In this document: in pieces, positions 25,885 to 35,989 of the stretch
Layout of the letters: every line of letters begins with the position of its first letter
Numbering within the stretch: the stretch's first letter is position 1
NCBI RefSeq assembly: GCF_025141175.1
Contig: NZ_CP081155.1
Location: 3,005,001-3,069,000 of the forward strand
Length of the DNA: 64,000 nucleotides
Reading direction: 5' to 3'
Origin: Jannaschia sp. M317
GTDB taxonomy: Bacteria > Pseudomonadota > Alphaproteobacteria > Rhodobacterales > Rhodobacteraceae
The notes under the pieces: model-generated
What the model was told of the DNA's origin: nothing
Databases searched by the model: none
Seen by the model: the letters and a program-made list of their open reading frames with translations, nothing else
Program-made: the position numbers and the translations under genes

Positions 25885-28416
25885 ATGCTCGACACACCCC
25901 GCTTCACGGAAATCACGCCGACCGCCGATATCCGGCCTGGACGGCACGGCAGCCGCGCCAAATGTCTGCAACGTCTGATCCGCATGGATCTGCCGGTGCC
26001 GCACACCGTCGCATTGCCCTTTGCCACCGTGCGAGAGATCGCGGCGGGGCAGATGCCGGACCTGGTCACCTTGATCGCGCTTTTCGACGACCAGCCGTTG
26101 CTTTTGTCGGTGCGTTCGTCGTCCGAGGCCGCCGACTGGGGCGGGCCGGGCGCGGTGCTGAACATCGGAATGAACGACGTCTCTCACGGGTGGCTGTCGA
26201 ACACGCTGGGACACGAGGCGGCGGATCGGCTGTATCTGCGGTTCATCCGCAGCTTCGCGATCGAGGTCATGCGCCTGGACGAACAGCCCCTGATGGATGC
26301 CACCACCCCCGCCGAAGCCCGCGACACCTACGAAGCGGAGATGGACGAGCCCTTTCCGCAAGACATCGCCGTGCAACTGGCCGCCGTGCTGCGGTCCATG
26401 GCCCACGCCTGGGAAGGCACGTCCGCCCGCCTGTTGCGACAGGCCCAGGGGGCCCCGGTCGACGCCGGTCTGGGTCTGGTCGTGCAACGCATGGCACAGG
26501 GAATGGGGCCGGGACAATCGGGCGCGGGGGTCGTGCAATTCGTCAATCCCGGCACCGGAGAGCCGCAGGTCACCGGGCGCTACTTGGGCCAGGCCATGGG
26601 CCGCGACGCCCTGCGCAACCGTGATAAGGCGCTATACCTGACCCATGACGACCGGGGGCCGTCGCTGCAGGACCAACTGCCCGAGGTCTATCAGGAACTG
26701 CTGGAGGTCGGGGCCGCCTGCCGCAAACGTCTGCGCGAGGAAATGCAGGTCGAGTTCACCATCGACCAGGGGCGGCTTGCGATCCTGGACGCGGTGCGCT
26801 GCCCGCGCGAATCCCGCGCGTCCGTTGCCATTGCCGCCGCGCTTGCCCGCGACGGGATCATTCCGCGGTCCGAAGCGTTGTTGCGCGTGGCCCCCGCCAC
26901 GCTCAGCCGGCTTTTGCATCGGCAGATCGACGAGGGCGCGGCGCGGACCGTTCTGGCGCGCGGCGTCGCCGCCTCGCCGGGGGCTGCGACCGGCCGGATC
27001 GTTTTTGACAGCGCCGCGGCCCAGGCCGCCTTGTCGCGGGACGAAGCCTGCATTCTGGTGCGGCGCGAAACCTCGCCCGACGACGTGCGCGGCATGCATG
27101 CCGCCGATGCGGTCCTGACTGAACGCGGCGGGGCGACCAGCCACGCTGCCGTCATCGCGCGCGGGTTGGGCCTGCCTTGCGTGACCGGGGCCACCGGCCT
27201 CAAGATCAGTCATCGGCAGAAAACCTTGACGCTGCCGTCGGGTCGGGTCCTGCCCGAAGGCACCGAGATCACGATCGACGGCTCCTCCGGAGAGGTGCTG
27301 GACGGGGCTGTGCCCACGCAGGAGCCGGCAATCGACGGGGCCTTCCGCGATTTCATGGCCTGGTCGGACGACATTCGCGACATCGGCGTGCGGGCCAATG
27401 CGGACACCGTCGCAGACGCCACCCTGGCGCGCAGCTTTGGCGTCGACGGCATCGGGCTTTGCCGGACGGAACATATGTTCTTTGAAGGCGGTCGCCTGAC
27501 CGTCATGCGCGAGATGATCTTTGCCGAAAGCCCCGAAGACCGGGCCGCCGCGTTGGAACGTCTGCTGCCGATGCAGCGCGACGACTTTACCGAGCTGTTT
27601 TCGATCATGTCGGGCCTGCCGGTCTGCATCCGCCTGCTCGATCCGCCCCTGCATGAATTCCTGCCCTCCGAAGGGGATGGCATCCGGGCGCTGGCAGACG
27701 CGCTGAACCGGCCGCTGTCCGAGGTAAAGGCGCGGGTCACATCGCTTCAGGAATACAATCCCATGTTGGGGATGCGGGGCGTGCGGCTGGGCATCGCGGT
27801 GCCCGAAATCTATGAAATGCAGGCCCGCGCCATTTTCGAGGCGACGGTTGCGGCGTTGAGGAACGGGGCCATGGTCGCCCCCGAGATCATGATCCCGCTG
27901 GTTACCGCCCGGCGCGAGGTCGAACTGGTCAAGCGCCGCATCGATGCGGTTGCCAGCGCCGTGCGCGCCGAGACGGGGACGGAGTTCACCTATCGCCTGG
28001 GCGTCATGGTGGAGACACCGCGCGCCGCCCTGCGCGCCGGCGAAATCAGCGAGACGGCGGCGTTCCTCAGCTTCGGCACGAACGACCTGACGCAGATGAC
28101 CTACGGTCTGTCGCGCGATGACGCGGGGCGGTTCATGTCGGCCTATGTGAACGAGGGCGTCTACCCCGAAGATCCGTTCCAGACGCTGGATGTCGACGGC
28201 GTCGGGGAACTGCTGCTGCTGGGTGCCGCGCGCGGTCGGGCACAACGCCCGGACGTGACGCTGGCCTTGTGCGGAGAACACGGAGGCAGCCCCGAATCGA
28301 TCTCTTTCTGCCGTTTGGCGGGGTTCGACTACGTCAGCTGCTCGCCATTCAGGGTTCCCGTTGCCAAGCTTGCTGCGGCACAAAGTACCATCCTCGCCAA
28401 CAAAACGGCGAGATAG
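25885..28416 (+). CDS. PPDK-like PEP-utilising protein with altered ATP domain
   Basis: 843 residues, slightly shorter than usual pyruvate phosphate dikinase. The swivelling phospho-His domain is intact (LTERGGATSHAAVIARGLGLPC), as is the C-terminal PEP/pyruvate barrel (MVETPRAAL, SFGTNDLTQMTYG, LCGEHGG with the catalytic Cys). The N-terminal ATP-grasp part is unusual. The GGKG loop is missing, SVRSGA reads SVRSSSEA, and the TRNP and LQTR arginines appear replaced (FVNP, LDAV). It may be a divergent PPDK, or a paralog that lost ATP/Pi-dependent phosphorylation. No PPDK-regulatory gene is adjacent. Confidence 0.82.
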   Translation: MLDTPRFTEITPTADIRPGRHGSRAKCLQRLIRMDLPVPHTVALPFATVREIAAGQMPDLVTLIALFDDQPLLLSVRSSSEAADWGGPGAVLNIGMNDVSHGWLSNTLGHEAADRLYLRFIRSFAIEVMRLDEQPLMDATTPAEARDTYEAEMDEPFPQDIAVQLAAVLRSMAHAWEGTSARLLRQAQGAPVDAGLGLVVQRMAQGMGPGQSGAGVVQFVNPGTGEPQVTGRYLGQAMGRDALRNRDKALYLTHDDRGPSLQDQLPEVYQELLEVGAACRKRLREEMQVEFTIDQGRLAILDAVRCPRESRASVAIAAALARDGIIPRSEALLRVAPATLSRLLHRQIDEGAARTVLARGVAASPGAATGRIVFDSAAAQAALSRDEACILVRRETSPDDVRGMHAADAVLTERGGATSHAAVIARGLGLPCVTGATGLKISHRQKTLTLPSGRVLPEGTEITIDGSSGEVLDGAVPTQEPAIDGAFRDFMAWSDDIRDIGVRANADTVADATLARSFGVDGIGLCRTEHMFFEGGRLTVMREMIFAESPEDRAAALERLLPMQRDDFTELFSIMSGLPVCIRLLDPPLHEFLPSEGDGIRALADALNRPLSEVKARVTSLQEYNPMLGMRGVRLGIAVPEIYEMQARAIFEATVAALRNGAMVAPEIMIPLVTARREVELVKRRIDAVASAVRAETGTEFTYRLGVMVETPRAALRAGEISETAAFLSFGTNDLTQMTYGLSRDDAGRFMSAYVNEGVYPEDPFQTLDVDGVGELLLLGAARGRAQRPDVTLALCGEHGGSPESISFCRLAGFDYVSCSPFRVPVAKLAAAQSTILANKTAR

Positions 28417-28423
28417 TGCCGAT

Positions 28424-28447
28424 CCCGCCGTCAAGTCCGGCGGGTTT
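28424..28447 (+). terminator. Hairpin terminator after the PPDK-like gene
   Basis: CCCGCCG and CGGCGGG form a 7-bp stem around a 7-base loop, followed by TTT, 8 bp after the stop codon. It is short but well placed. Confidence 0.5.
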
Positions 28448-28611
28448 CGGCACAAATGCCGGTTTCGCCCGGACCGGGGGGAACCGCGTTTGCCCCGGTC
28501 GGTTGATCCTCGCTTCCGTTCGGGCGAACTGCGTCAACGTCTAGCCGGCCTTCATGGTTTCTAAAGGCCAACCCGCTAGGCAGACGTTGCGTAATCGTGG
28601 GGACGGTTTTC

Positions 28612-29280
28612 ATGCTCAAAGGTATCTGCACGGTGGCATTGGCCGCCGGTCTCATCGCGCTTGGCTCTGCGGCCGTGGCGCAACCTGGTCTGAATGGCAC
28701 CGCTGCGGGGGGCATTGCGCTCCGCCAGTTTCAACAAGTGGCCTCTGTCGCGCCCGAGGATGGTGCCCGCGGGGGTCTGTTCGACCGCAAGGCGCGTGGC
28801 CTGTTTGACCGGGCACCGGCCCGCCCCGCCGCCGGTCCGATCACCCAGCGCCAGATCGACGCCATGCCGCGTGTCACGGGCGATGCACAATGGGCCTGCC
28901 TGGCCGAGGCGATCTATTTCGAAGCCCGGGGCGAGCCGATCGCCGGTCAGGTCGCCGTGGCCGAGGTCATCTTGAACCGGGTCGATGCGGGCAATTATCC
29001 GTCCAGCATCTGCGGTGTCGTGAACCAGGGCACGGGCCGGCTGCATGCCTGTCAGTTCAGCTATACCTGCGATGGCCTGCCTGAGGCGGTGAACAACCGC
29101 GCCGCCTGGGATACGGCAGGCAAGATCGCGCGGCTTCTGATCGACGGTGCCCCCCGCGCGTTGACAGCCGCGGCCACGCACTACCATGCCGACTATGTGA
29201 ACCCCTACTGGGCCAAGGTCTATCCACAGACCGCCAAGGTCGGCCGGCACATCTTTTACAAACAGATTCCAGGCGCCTGA
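28612..29280 (+). CDS. Cell wall hydrolase, SleB-like
   Basis: A 222-residue exported protein: signal peptide [24 protein letters not shown], a linker, then a Hydrolase_2 (SleB/CwlJ) domain from about residue 95. That domain has [16 protein letters not shown] with the catalytic-type Glu, [18 protein letters not shown] and [16 protein letters not shown]. It cleaves peptidoglycan glycan strands, probably in wall remodelling, since these bacteria do not make spores. ATG 28612 is chosen because it directly opens the signal peptide. A GTG five codons earlier is weaker. Confidence 0.88.
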   Translation: MLKGICTVALAAGLIALGSAAVAQPGLNGTAAGGIALRQFQQVASVAPEDGARGGLFDRKARGLFDRAPARPAAGPITQRQIDAMPRVTGDAQWACLAEAIYFEARGEPIAGQVAVAEVILNRVDAGNYPSSICGVVNQGTGRLHACQFSYTCDGLPEAVNNRAAWDTAGKIARLLIDGAPRALTAAATHYHADYVNPYWAKVYPQTAKVGRHIFYKQIPGA

Positions 29281-29425
29281 CGGACAGACGAGGCCCCCCC
29301 GGGGTTTCCGATCCGCGCCAGACGGGGCCTTTGCCCCCCTGGCCAATGCCAGAACGACGCGCCCGGGGGGTTTTCCTTTCGGGCCGCACGTGGTTTCCCG
29401 GTCGCAAGACAAACCGGGACGTACG

Positions 29426-30346
29426 ATGGCCGCAGAAATCAACGACGAGGACGCGCTGGCCGTGGCCTTTTCCGCCCCGCTGGACCGTGCGCGTGCCGGT
29501 GCCGGGGCGCACCCCCGCGACCGCATCGCCCTGCGCGATCACATCCGCGAGGTGGACATCGGTGCCTTTCAGTTGGAGCGTGGCACCACACAGCGCATCC
29601 GCTTTGACATTGTCTGCGAGGTCGTTACCGACACCGATGCCGTGGTGGGCGACGACGTGGACGGCATCCTCAGCTACGACACCCTGATCGACGCCATCTC
29701 GGCGGAGCTGGAGGCGGAGCGCGTCAACCTTCTGGAAACCCTGGCGGAACGGATTGCCGCCCGCGTGTTGCAGCATGATCAGGCCGCGCGGGTCTTTGTG
29801 CGGATCGAAAAGCTGGACCGTGGGCCGCATGTGCTGGGCGTGGAAATCGTCCGGTCCCGGACGCTGACCCCGGCGGTTTCGGCCCCCGCGGACGCGCCGC
29901 CGCGCCCGCGCGTCGTGCATCTTGGGCCCGGCGTGCTGCGACACCCCGGTCTGACCGCGATGATCGACCGGGTGATCAGCGGGACGGCACCGGTGATCCT
30001 GACCGTCTCCGCCGACTTTACGCCACCCGAAGCGGGGCACCCGATGGCACAGCGGCGCGTCGATCTGCTGGCGCTGGAACAGGCTGCCTGGCAATTGGCC
30101 GCACGCGACACGCGCTGCGTCGTCGTCAACAGCCGGACAGAGCTGGACTGGGCCCTGCGGCAGGGCAACCTGTCGGTCTGGGCCCCGTCGCGCATGGTTC
30201 TGGACGCGACAGACGGGCCCGACGGTGCCGATGCCGTCACCCTGGTCCAATGGTTGGCGGAGGAGTTCGATGCCCTCGAACTGACCCTGGTGGGGATCGA
30301 CGGACCCGAGGGCCTGCGCGCGGTATCCGAACTGGACGCCGTATGA
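29426..30346 (+). CDS. folB: Dihydroneopterin aldolase with long C-terminal extension
   Basis: 306 residues, against about 120 for a normal FolB. Residues 1-140 form the FolB/FolX-type tunnelling fold (DHIREVDIGAFQLERGTTQRIRFDI, then YDTLIDAI, ETLAERIA, VFVRIEKLD), which converts dihydroneopterin to 6-hydroxymethyl-dihydropterin. The remaining 160 or so residues have no domain I recognise. They contain HLGPGVLRHPGLT and RRVDLLALEQAAWQLA. Adjacent folP (4-bp overlap) confirms the folate context. ATG 29426 is preferred over an upstream codon. Confidence 0.87.
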   Translation: MAAEINDEDALAVAFSAPLDRARAGAGAHPRDRIALRDHIREVDIGAFQLERGTTQRIRFDIVCEVVTDTDAVVGDDVDGILSYDTLIDAISAELEAERVNLLETLAERIAARVLQHDQAARVFVRIEKLDRGPHVLGVEIVRSRTLTPAVSAPADAPPRPRVVHLGPGVLRHPGLTAMIDRVISGTAPVILTVSADFTPPEAGHPMAQRRVDLLALEQAAWQLAARDTRCVVVNSRTELDWALRQGNLSVWAPSRMVLDATDGPDGADAVTLVQWLAEEFDALELTLVGIDGPEGLRAVSELDAV

Positions 30347-31323
30347 CCGTCTGGCACCGCCCCCTGCCCGCCCCCGACGCCCCGGCCTGCGCCCGTCTCC
30401 TCGCCGGAGGGTGGCTTCGGTTCACCCATGTGGAGGTTCTGGAACGGGGACGCGCGCCCCAGGTGGTGCCTGCGGATACGCTCGACCCGGTGACCCTGAC
30501 CCGCCTCAGCGCGGCCCGCGCCGCGATTGCCGGTCTGACCTGGGATGTGCCGCGCCTGATGGGCATCCTCAATGTGACGCCAGACAGTTTTTCCGACGGC
30601 GGACGGTTCGACACGCCCGGAGCCGCCCGCGCCCAGGTCGAAGCCATGCAGCGCGCCGACATCCTTGATATTGGCGGCGAAAGCACGCGACCAGGCGCAG
30701 TGCCGGTTTCCGCCCAGGACGAGATGGCCCGCATTCTGCCCGTCATCGGCAGCCTGCCCGATGCCGTCCTGTCGGTCGATACCCGCAAGGCCGCGGTCGC
30801 CGCGCGCGCCGTCTCTGCGGGGGCCGCCATGGTCAACGACGTCTCGGCAGGCACCTACGACGACGCGATGCTGTCCACGGTTGCCGACCTGGGCGTCCCG
30901 CTGTGCCTGATGCACGCGAAGGGCGTGCCCGAGACGATGCAAGATGACCCGCAATACGGCGATGTGCTGTTCGACGTGCTCGACGCGCTGGCGGATCGGA
31001 TCGCGGCGGCCGAGGCGGCGGGCATTCCGCGCGACCGTCTGATGGTCGACCCCGGCATCGGCTTTGGCAAGACGCTGGATCACAACCTTGCCTTGCTGCG
31101 CCGGATCGGTGCCTTCCATGACCTGGGCGTGCCGGTTCTGCTCGGGGCGTCGCGAAAACGGTTCATCGGGACCCTGGGGCAAGAGCAACAGGCCGACCGC
31201 CGCATGCCGGGAACCCTGGCCGTGACCCTTGCCGCCGTCGCCCAAGGCATTCAAATACACCGGGTGCACGATGTGGCCGAGGTGGCGCAGGGCCTGATGC
31301 TCTGGCGGGCCGTCGCCGCGTAA
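30343..31323 (+). CDS. folP: Dihydropteroate synthase
   Basis: 326 residues, with an N-terminal stretch of about 65 residues before the DHPS barrel. Family motifs are [53 protein letters not shown] and [11 protein letters not shown]. It joins p-aminobenzoate to hydroxymethyl-dihydropterin diphosphate, and it is the sulfonamide target. ATG 30343 overlaps the folB stop by 4 bp. glmM follows after 13 bp, a folP-glmM pairing common in proteobacteria. Confidence 0.96.
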   Translation: MTVWHRPLPAPDAPACARLLAGGWLRFTHVEVLERGRAPQVVPADTLDPVTLTRLSAARAAIAGLTWDVPRLMGILNVTPDSFSDGGRFDTPGAARAQVEAMQRADILDIGGESTRPGAVPVSAQDEMARILPVIGSLPDAVLSVDTRKAAVAARAVSAGAAMVNDVSAGTYDDAMLSTVADLGVPLCLMHAKGVPETMQDDPQYGDVLFDVLDALADRIAAAEAAGIPRDRLMVDPGIGFGKTLDHNLALLRRIGAFHDLGVPVLLGASRKRFIGTLGQEQQADRRMPGTLAVTLAAVAQGIQIHRVHDVAEVAQGLMLWRAVAA

Positions 31324-31336
31324 CGCGAGGGATGTG

Positions 31337-32677
31337 ATGGGCTTGTTCGGGACCGACGGCGTGCGCGGGCGCGCCAATCAGGGCAACATGACTGCCGAGA
31401 TGGCCCTGAAACTGGGGGCTGCGGCGGGGCGCTATTTTCGGCGCGAACGGACGGGCATGGCGCATCGTGTCGTGATCGGCAAGGACACCCGCCAGTCCAG
31501 TTACATGATCGAGTACGCCTTGACGGCCGGGCTGGCCTCGACCGGGATGAACGTCCTGCTGCTGGGCCCTGTGCCGACCCCCGCCGTGGGCCTGCTGGCC
31601 CGGTCCATGCGCGCCGATCTGGGCGTCATGATTTCGGCCAGTCACAACCCCGCGGATGACAATGGGATCAAGTTCTTCGGGCCCGACGGCTTCAAGCTGT
31701 CCGACGACGCCGAGGCTGAAATCGAACGCATGGTCGCCGTCGGCGTGCGCCTGGCAGACGCGCCAAACATCGGCCGCGCCAAACGGATCGACGACGGACG
31801 CGGCCGCTACGTCGAATATGCCAAGACCACGATTCCGGCGGGCATGTCGCTGGAAGGTCTGCGCGTCGTCATCGACTGCGCGAACGGGGCGGCATATCGC
31901 GCGGCCCCGGACGTTCTGGCCGAGTTGGGCGCGACCGTCATTCCCATCGGGGTCACCCCGAACGGACGGAATATCAACGACAAATGCGGCTCGACCCATA
32001 CCGACACCTGTGCGGCGGCGGTCGTGGCCCATGGGGCCGATGTGGGTATTGCGCTGGACGGCGACGCGGACCGCGTGATGATCCTGGACGAGGCGGGGCG
32101 CGTGGCCGACGGCGACCAGCTGATGGCCCTGTTTGCAGCACGTTGGGCCGATGAGGGGCTGCTGAAAGGTCCGGCTCTGGTGGCTACGGTCATGTCAAAC
32201 CTGGGGTTGGAGAGGTTCCTGGCGTCCCGCGGGATCGACCTGCATCGCACCGCCGTCGGTGACCGCCACGTGGTCGAGGCGATGCGCAAGGGCGGCTTCA
32301 ACCTGGGCGGCGAGCAGTCAGGCCATATCGTCATGACCGACTACGGCACCACCGGCGACGGGCTGATTGCCGGGTTGCAGTTCCTGGCAGAAATGATGCG
32401 GACCGGCGCCCCGGCCTCGGCGCTCATGCATTCCTTCGAGCCGGTGCCGCAGCGGTTGGAGAATGTCCGTTACGCCGCCGAAAGCAGGCCGCTGGACGAC
32501 GCCACCGTTCAGGCGTCGATCGCCGCCGCCGAGGCCCGGCTGCAGGGAACGGGCCGCCTGCTGATCCGCGCCTCCGGCACGGAGCCGCTGATCCGCGTGA
32601 TGGCGGAATGCGAGGACGAAACCCTGTTGAACGCGGTCGTCGACGAGGTTGCCGCCGCCGTCCGCGCCGCCAGCTGA
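31337..32677 (+). CDS. glmM: Phosphoglucosamine mutase
   Basis: 446 residues. It interconverts glucosamine-6-phosphate and glucosamine-1-phosphate for peptidoglycan and LPS precursor synthesis. Motifs in order are [12 protein letters not shown], the phosphoserine loop [12 protein letters not shown], the metal loop ALDGDADR, the sugar-binding GGEQSGH and the phosphate-binding [15 protein letters not shown] 31337 has a GAGG site at good distance and is preferred to the GTG one codon upstream. Confidence 0.97.
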   Translation: MGLFGTDGVRGRANQGNMTAEMALKLGAAAGRYFRRERTGMAHRVVIGKDTRQSSYMIEYALTAGLASTGMNVLLLGPVPTPAVGLLARSMRADLGVMISASHNPADDNGIKFFGPDGFKLSDDAEAEIERMVAVGVRLADAPNIGRAKRIDDGRGRYVEYAKTTIPAGMSLEGLRVVIDCANGAAYRAAPDVLAELGATVIPIGVTPNGRNINDKCGSTHTDTCAAAVVAHGADVGIALDGDADRVMILDEAGRVADGDQLMALFAARWADEGLLKGPALVATVMSNLGLERFLASRGIDLHRTAVGDRHVVEAMRKGGFNLGGEQSGHIVMTDYGTTGDGLIAGLQFLAEMMRTGAPASALMHSFEPVPQRLENVRYAAESRPLDDATVQASIAAAEARLQGTGRLLIRASGTEPLIRVMAECEDETLLNAVVDEVAAAVRAAS

Positions 32678-32678
32678 C

Positions 32679-33911
32679 CTAGATCAGATGCATTCCGGCC
32701 CCCAGCACGGCCGACAGGATCAGTGTCTCCAGCAGGTTTCGTTTCAGGATCAGAAGCCAGCCAAAGGCGAACCCCGCCAACGCCAGCGCGCCGGGGTCGA
32801 GGCTGGACCAGATTGGCACCGGCGGGCCAAAGCCGCCGTCTGCCACCTGGCGAAACAGCACATGGATCGCAAACCACAGTGACAGGTTCGCGATCACCCC
32901 GGCCACTGCCGCCGACACCATGTCCAGCGCCCCACGCAGGCGCGGCGCGGCGGTCAGACGTTCCAGATGTGGGGCCCCGGCAAAGATCCACAGAAAGCAC
33001 GGCGCGAAGGTCGCCCATAGCGTCACAAGCGCTGTCGCCAGCGCCACCCCGCCCTGTGCCCCGCCCAGCCAGCCGGTAAAGACCGTCACCAGGATCAGCG
33101 GCCCCGGCGTCGTTTCGGCCAGGCCCAGTCCGTCAATCATCTGCTCCGCGCTCAGCCAGCCCTGCACCTCCACCGCGTTTTGCGCCAACGCGGCAAGAAC
33201 GGCGTAGGCTCCCCCAAAGCTGACCGTGGCCAACCAGCTGAAGAACAGACCCGCCTGCGCGGGAACGCTGTGCGGTGCAAGGACCAGCAGCGCCAGCAAT
33301 GGCAGCCACCAGATCGCAAGCCAGATCGCGATGGTGCGCAGGGTCCGGGCGTCTTGCGGAGGCGAAACGGGGGGAGAATTGGCGCTGTGGGGCTGCATCA
33401 AGCCCACGATGATCGCGATCCCCAGCACCAACCAAAAGGGCAGGTTCAGCAGGAACAGCGCCGCAAACGCGCCCGCCGCGACCGCCATCGACAAGGGGCC
33501 GCGCAGGGCCTTTGCCCGCAGCTTCCACAAGGCCCCCGCCACGATGGCCAGCGCCGCCGCCTTGACCCCCAGAAACGCCGCCTCGACCACCGGCAGCCGA
33601 CCGTATGACAGGTAAAGCGCGGCCAGCGCCATCATCACCACGGCCCCCGGCACCACGAACAAAAGCCCGGCCAACAGCCCCCCCGCCGTGCCCCGCAACC
33701 GCCAACCGGCATAGGTTGCCAGCTGCATCGCCTCTGGTCCCGGCAGCAGGGTGCAAAACCCCAGGCCGCGCAGAAATCCGTCCTCGTCCAGCCATTTGCG
33801 ACGCTCTACCAGTTCGGTGTGCATCAGGGCGATCTGCGCCGCCGGACCGCCAAAGCTGAGCACGCCGATCTTGCCGAAGGCGCGCGTCATCTCGGACCAG
33901 GACGGCGTCAT
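32679..33911 (-). CDS. chrA: Chromate efflux transporter ChrA
   Basis: A 410-residue inner-membrane CHR-family transporter built of two homologous halves, each starting with a FGG motif: SFGGPAAQIALMH near residue 20 and SFGGAYAVLAALAQNAV near 230. The segment LLPGPEAMQLATY is diagnostic, with its partner ETTPGPLILV in the second half. It expels chromate driven by membrane potential and may protect against chromate or sulfate-analogue stress. It overlaps the upstream rhodanese-like gene by 4 bp. The start MTPSWSEMTRAFG at 33911 is chosen for that overlap. Confidence 0.93.
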   Translation of the reverse strand: MTPSWSEMTRAFGKIGVLSFGGPAAQIALMHTELVERRKWLDEDGFLRGLGFCTLLPGPEAMQLATYAGWRLRGTAGGLLAGLLFVVPGAVVMMALAALYLSYGRLPVVEAAFLGVKAAALAIVAGALWKLRAKALRGPLSMAVAAGAFAALFLLNLPFWLVLGIAIIVGLMQPHSANSPPVSPPQDARTLRTIAIWLAIWWLPLLALLVLAPHSVPAQAGLFFSWLATVSFGGAYAVLAALAQNAVEVQGWLSAEQMIDGLGLAETTPGPLILVTVFTGWLGGAQGGVALATALVTLWATFAPCFLWIFAGAPHLERLTAAPRLRGALDMVSAAVAGVIANLSLWFAIHVLFRQVADGGFGPPVPIWSSLDPGALALAGFAFGWLLILKRNLLETLILSAVLGAGMHLI

Positions 33912-34558
33912 GCCGCCACCTCTGGCACCGCCAGCCAATCGTCCACCAGGTCCAACGCCAGAACGGGCCGGCCCACCCGCGACAGACGCCCCCGCAACAA
34001 ACGCTCGGGCCCACCCGACAGACGGGCCAGAACAGGATGCCGCAGACCCGCCCGGTCAGCCAGTGCCTGCGGGTCGGCAGGCACCAGATGCGCGGGCCAG
34101 ATCGCGGCGGCTTGCGATATCCAGGCGCGTTCGACGGGCACGAGCGTGGCCTGCCGGTTCACAAGTCGCAGCAAAACCCAGGCCGCGCAGAGCGTGCCCC
34201 AATCCGGGTCCAGCGGCATAACCCATTGCTTAGGCCACGGCGTGGCAGCGCAGAGCGGCAGATCCTGCGCCACCCAAGCCAGGTGCCCACCCCGCAGCGG
34301 CCGGGCATCCCGACCCCGATCCTGGAGCAATCCGGCGGCCAACTGGCTGAGCTTGCCGCCTTTCTGACAGCTACAAATGACGGGCCCATCCGGCAGGGCC
34401 ATGGTCGCCACCTCCGTCAGCGTGGCGGGGCGAGCCCCGGGTATCAGGCGAGGGTCGGCGACCGCGTCCTGCGTGTCGCGCAGATCCAGGATCAACGGCG
34501 CGGTGCGGTCATGCAGGTGCCGGGACAGCGGCAGAGGGTCAATGAACAGGTCAGCCAA
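33908..34558 (-). CDS. Rhodanese-like protein, probable chromate-resistance partner
   Basis: 216 residues. The N half looks like a rhodanese domain with active-site loop CQKGGKLS preceded by VICS, and the N-terminal FIDPLPLSRHL. The C half is helical and resembles chromate-resistance-associated (ChrB-like) proteins, but I am not certain of that. The start is TTG at 34558 with GGGAGGA upstream. The ATG between is out of frame. It sits first in a two-gene operon with chrA. Confidence 0.72.
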   Translation of the reverse strand: MADLFIDPLPLSRHLHDRTAPLILDLRDTQDAVADPRLIPGARPATLTEVATMALPDGPVICSCQKGGKLSQLAAGLLQDRGRDARPLRGGHLAWVAQDLPLCAATPWPKQWVMPLDPDWGTLCAAWVLLRLVNRQATLVPVERAWISQAAAIWPAHLVPADPQALADRAGLRHPVLARLSGGPERLLRGRLSRVGRPVLALDLVDDWLAVPEVAA

Positions 34559-35118
34559 GAGGCATCCTCCCAGGGAAGCGGGTTTCAGGATGCGCGACTT
34601 GGGTCAAAGACCTGTGACACCGGGGTGCCTGCGGGGCGTGCGCAGCCCCGTGCGACGATCATGACAGCCTGACCGCAGGCGTCAAGCAAGGGCCACCGTT
34701 CATCTGCGCCTTCTGCGGTGCCCCCCTTGCGGTGCCACGCCGTTCGACATCCCGGGCGGATAGGTTCGCAGGTTCGGGTCAGGCTCGGCCAAGGATCTTG
34801 ACCCTTGGCCAAAGGTGGTACGTTCGCCCCGATCGGAGCGCAGGCAAGCCACGCGGAAAGACGCCTGCCCTGCGCTGTCGATGATCGCGGGACGAGAGAA
34901 CCGCCCCACATCGGCAATCACCGCGACCGGTGGCGTCAGGCGGTGTTTCCCCCTTCCGTGACAGGCCCGTGCCATTTGGCGGCCGGAGGGAACGGCGCAG
35001 GCGGGCGTCCCTGCACGCCGCCCGGAACACAGGGCGGCGGCGGGCAAACACCCATCCAGACCGACGGCCTTGCTCAGCGCGGGCAAGGTCCGTCAGAACA
35101 GGCCGCGCCCGCTTCGGT
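34559..35118. other. 560-bp gap without a recognisable gene
   Basis: No open frame here has a recognisable protein signature, and the ORFs that exist read as low-complexity Arg/Ala/Pro sequence. Two inverted repeats are visible: GGCCAAGG with its complement around an 8-base loop (34787-34810), and CGGGGC/GCCCCG (34632-34650). The left part should hold the promoter of the rhodanese-chrA operon. The right end flanks the 3' end of the SDR gene. Confidence 0.5.
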
Positions 35119-35973
35119 TCATCCCAGGATCTGTTCGGTGACCAGCGCCTGCTGCTTGCGTCCATCCGGGTCCAGGTCGGTCTTCAGCTTGCAGAAAGTC
35201 TCGGACCAATCGGAGGTGCGGGTGCGGACGGGTGGTGCCTCGACGGCCATGACCTGCATGACGACAGCCGCGACATCATCCGCGGTCTGATAGGCACCGG
35301 AATCCTGGCGATCCTGCGCGCCCGCGACGTATTTCTGAAGGATCGGAAGGTATTCGTCTGCGAGCATGCCGCCGGTCTGGCTGATCTGTTCCAGCACCGT
35401 ATTGGCGAATTCAGAGGCGATGCCCCCCGGCTCTACGGCGGTGAAATGGATGCCGAAGGCGGGGGTGATGTAGCTGGCCATGGATTCTGTCAGGCCTTCG
35501 ACCGCGAACTTTGCGCCGCAGTACACCTCGTTGAAGGGCTGCCCCACCAGGCCGCCGACGGAGCTGATGTTGATGACATGACCGCCTCGCGCCTTGCGCA
35601 TGTGCGGCATGATGGCCTTGGTGCATCGGGCGACGCCCATATAGTTGATGTCGAGGATCCTTTGGATGTCGGCCTCCTCGGCCTGCTCCAGGCTGCGGGC
35701 ATAGCCCATGCCGGCGTTGTTAACGAGAACGTCGATGCGGCCCCGTTCCGCGATGACAGTCGCGACCGCCGCGTCGACCGAGGCCGTGTCCTGCACGTCG
35801 AGGGGGAGAACACGGAGCGACACGCCCGCGGCCTGTGCCGCGGCGTCCAGGGTGCCGCGTTTGTCCATGTTGCGCATGGTGGCGTAGACGACGTGTCCGG
35901 CCAGAGCCGCCTGGACCGCAATGGCAACGCCTAGTCCGCTGGAGGTGCCGGTGACGAGTACGATTTTTGACAT
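35119..35973 (-). CDS. SDR family oxidoreductase, TetR-associated
   Basis: 284 residues, an SDR with TGTSSGLG, NNAGMGY, the ISSVGG serine and YCGAK (YxxxK), plus a C-terminal extension of about 40 residues. The family commonly carries labels such as 3-oxoacyl reductase or retinol-dehydrogenase-like, and the substrate is unknown. ATG 35973 starts MSKIVLVTG. It lies 16 bp after the TetR gene, so the regulator probably controls both through the palindrome at 36596. Confidence 0.87.
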   Translation of the reverse strand: MSKIVLVTGTSSGLGVAIAVQAALAGHVVYATMRNMDKRGTLDAAAQAAGVSLRVLPLDVQDTASVDAAVATVIAERGRIDVLVNNAGMGYARSLEQAEEADIQRILDINYMGVARCTKAIMPHMRKARGGHVINISSVGGLVGQPFNEVYCGAKFAVEGLTESMASYITPAFGIHFTAVEPGGIASEFANTVLEQISQTGGMLADEYLPILQKYVAGAQDRQDSGAYQTADDVAAVVMQVMAVEAPPVRTRTSDWSETFCKLKTDLDPDGRKQQALVTEQILG

Positions 35974-35989
35974 GGTGTGATGCTTTCGA

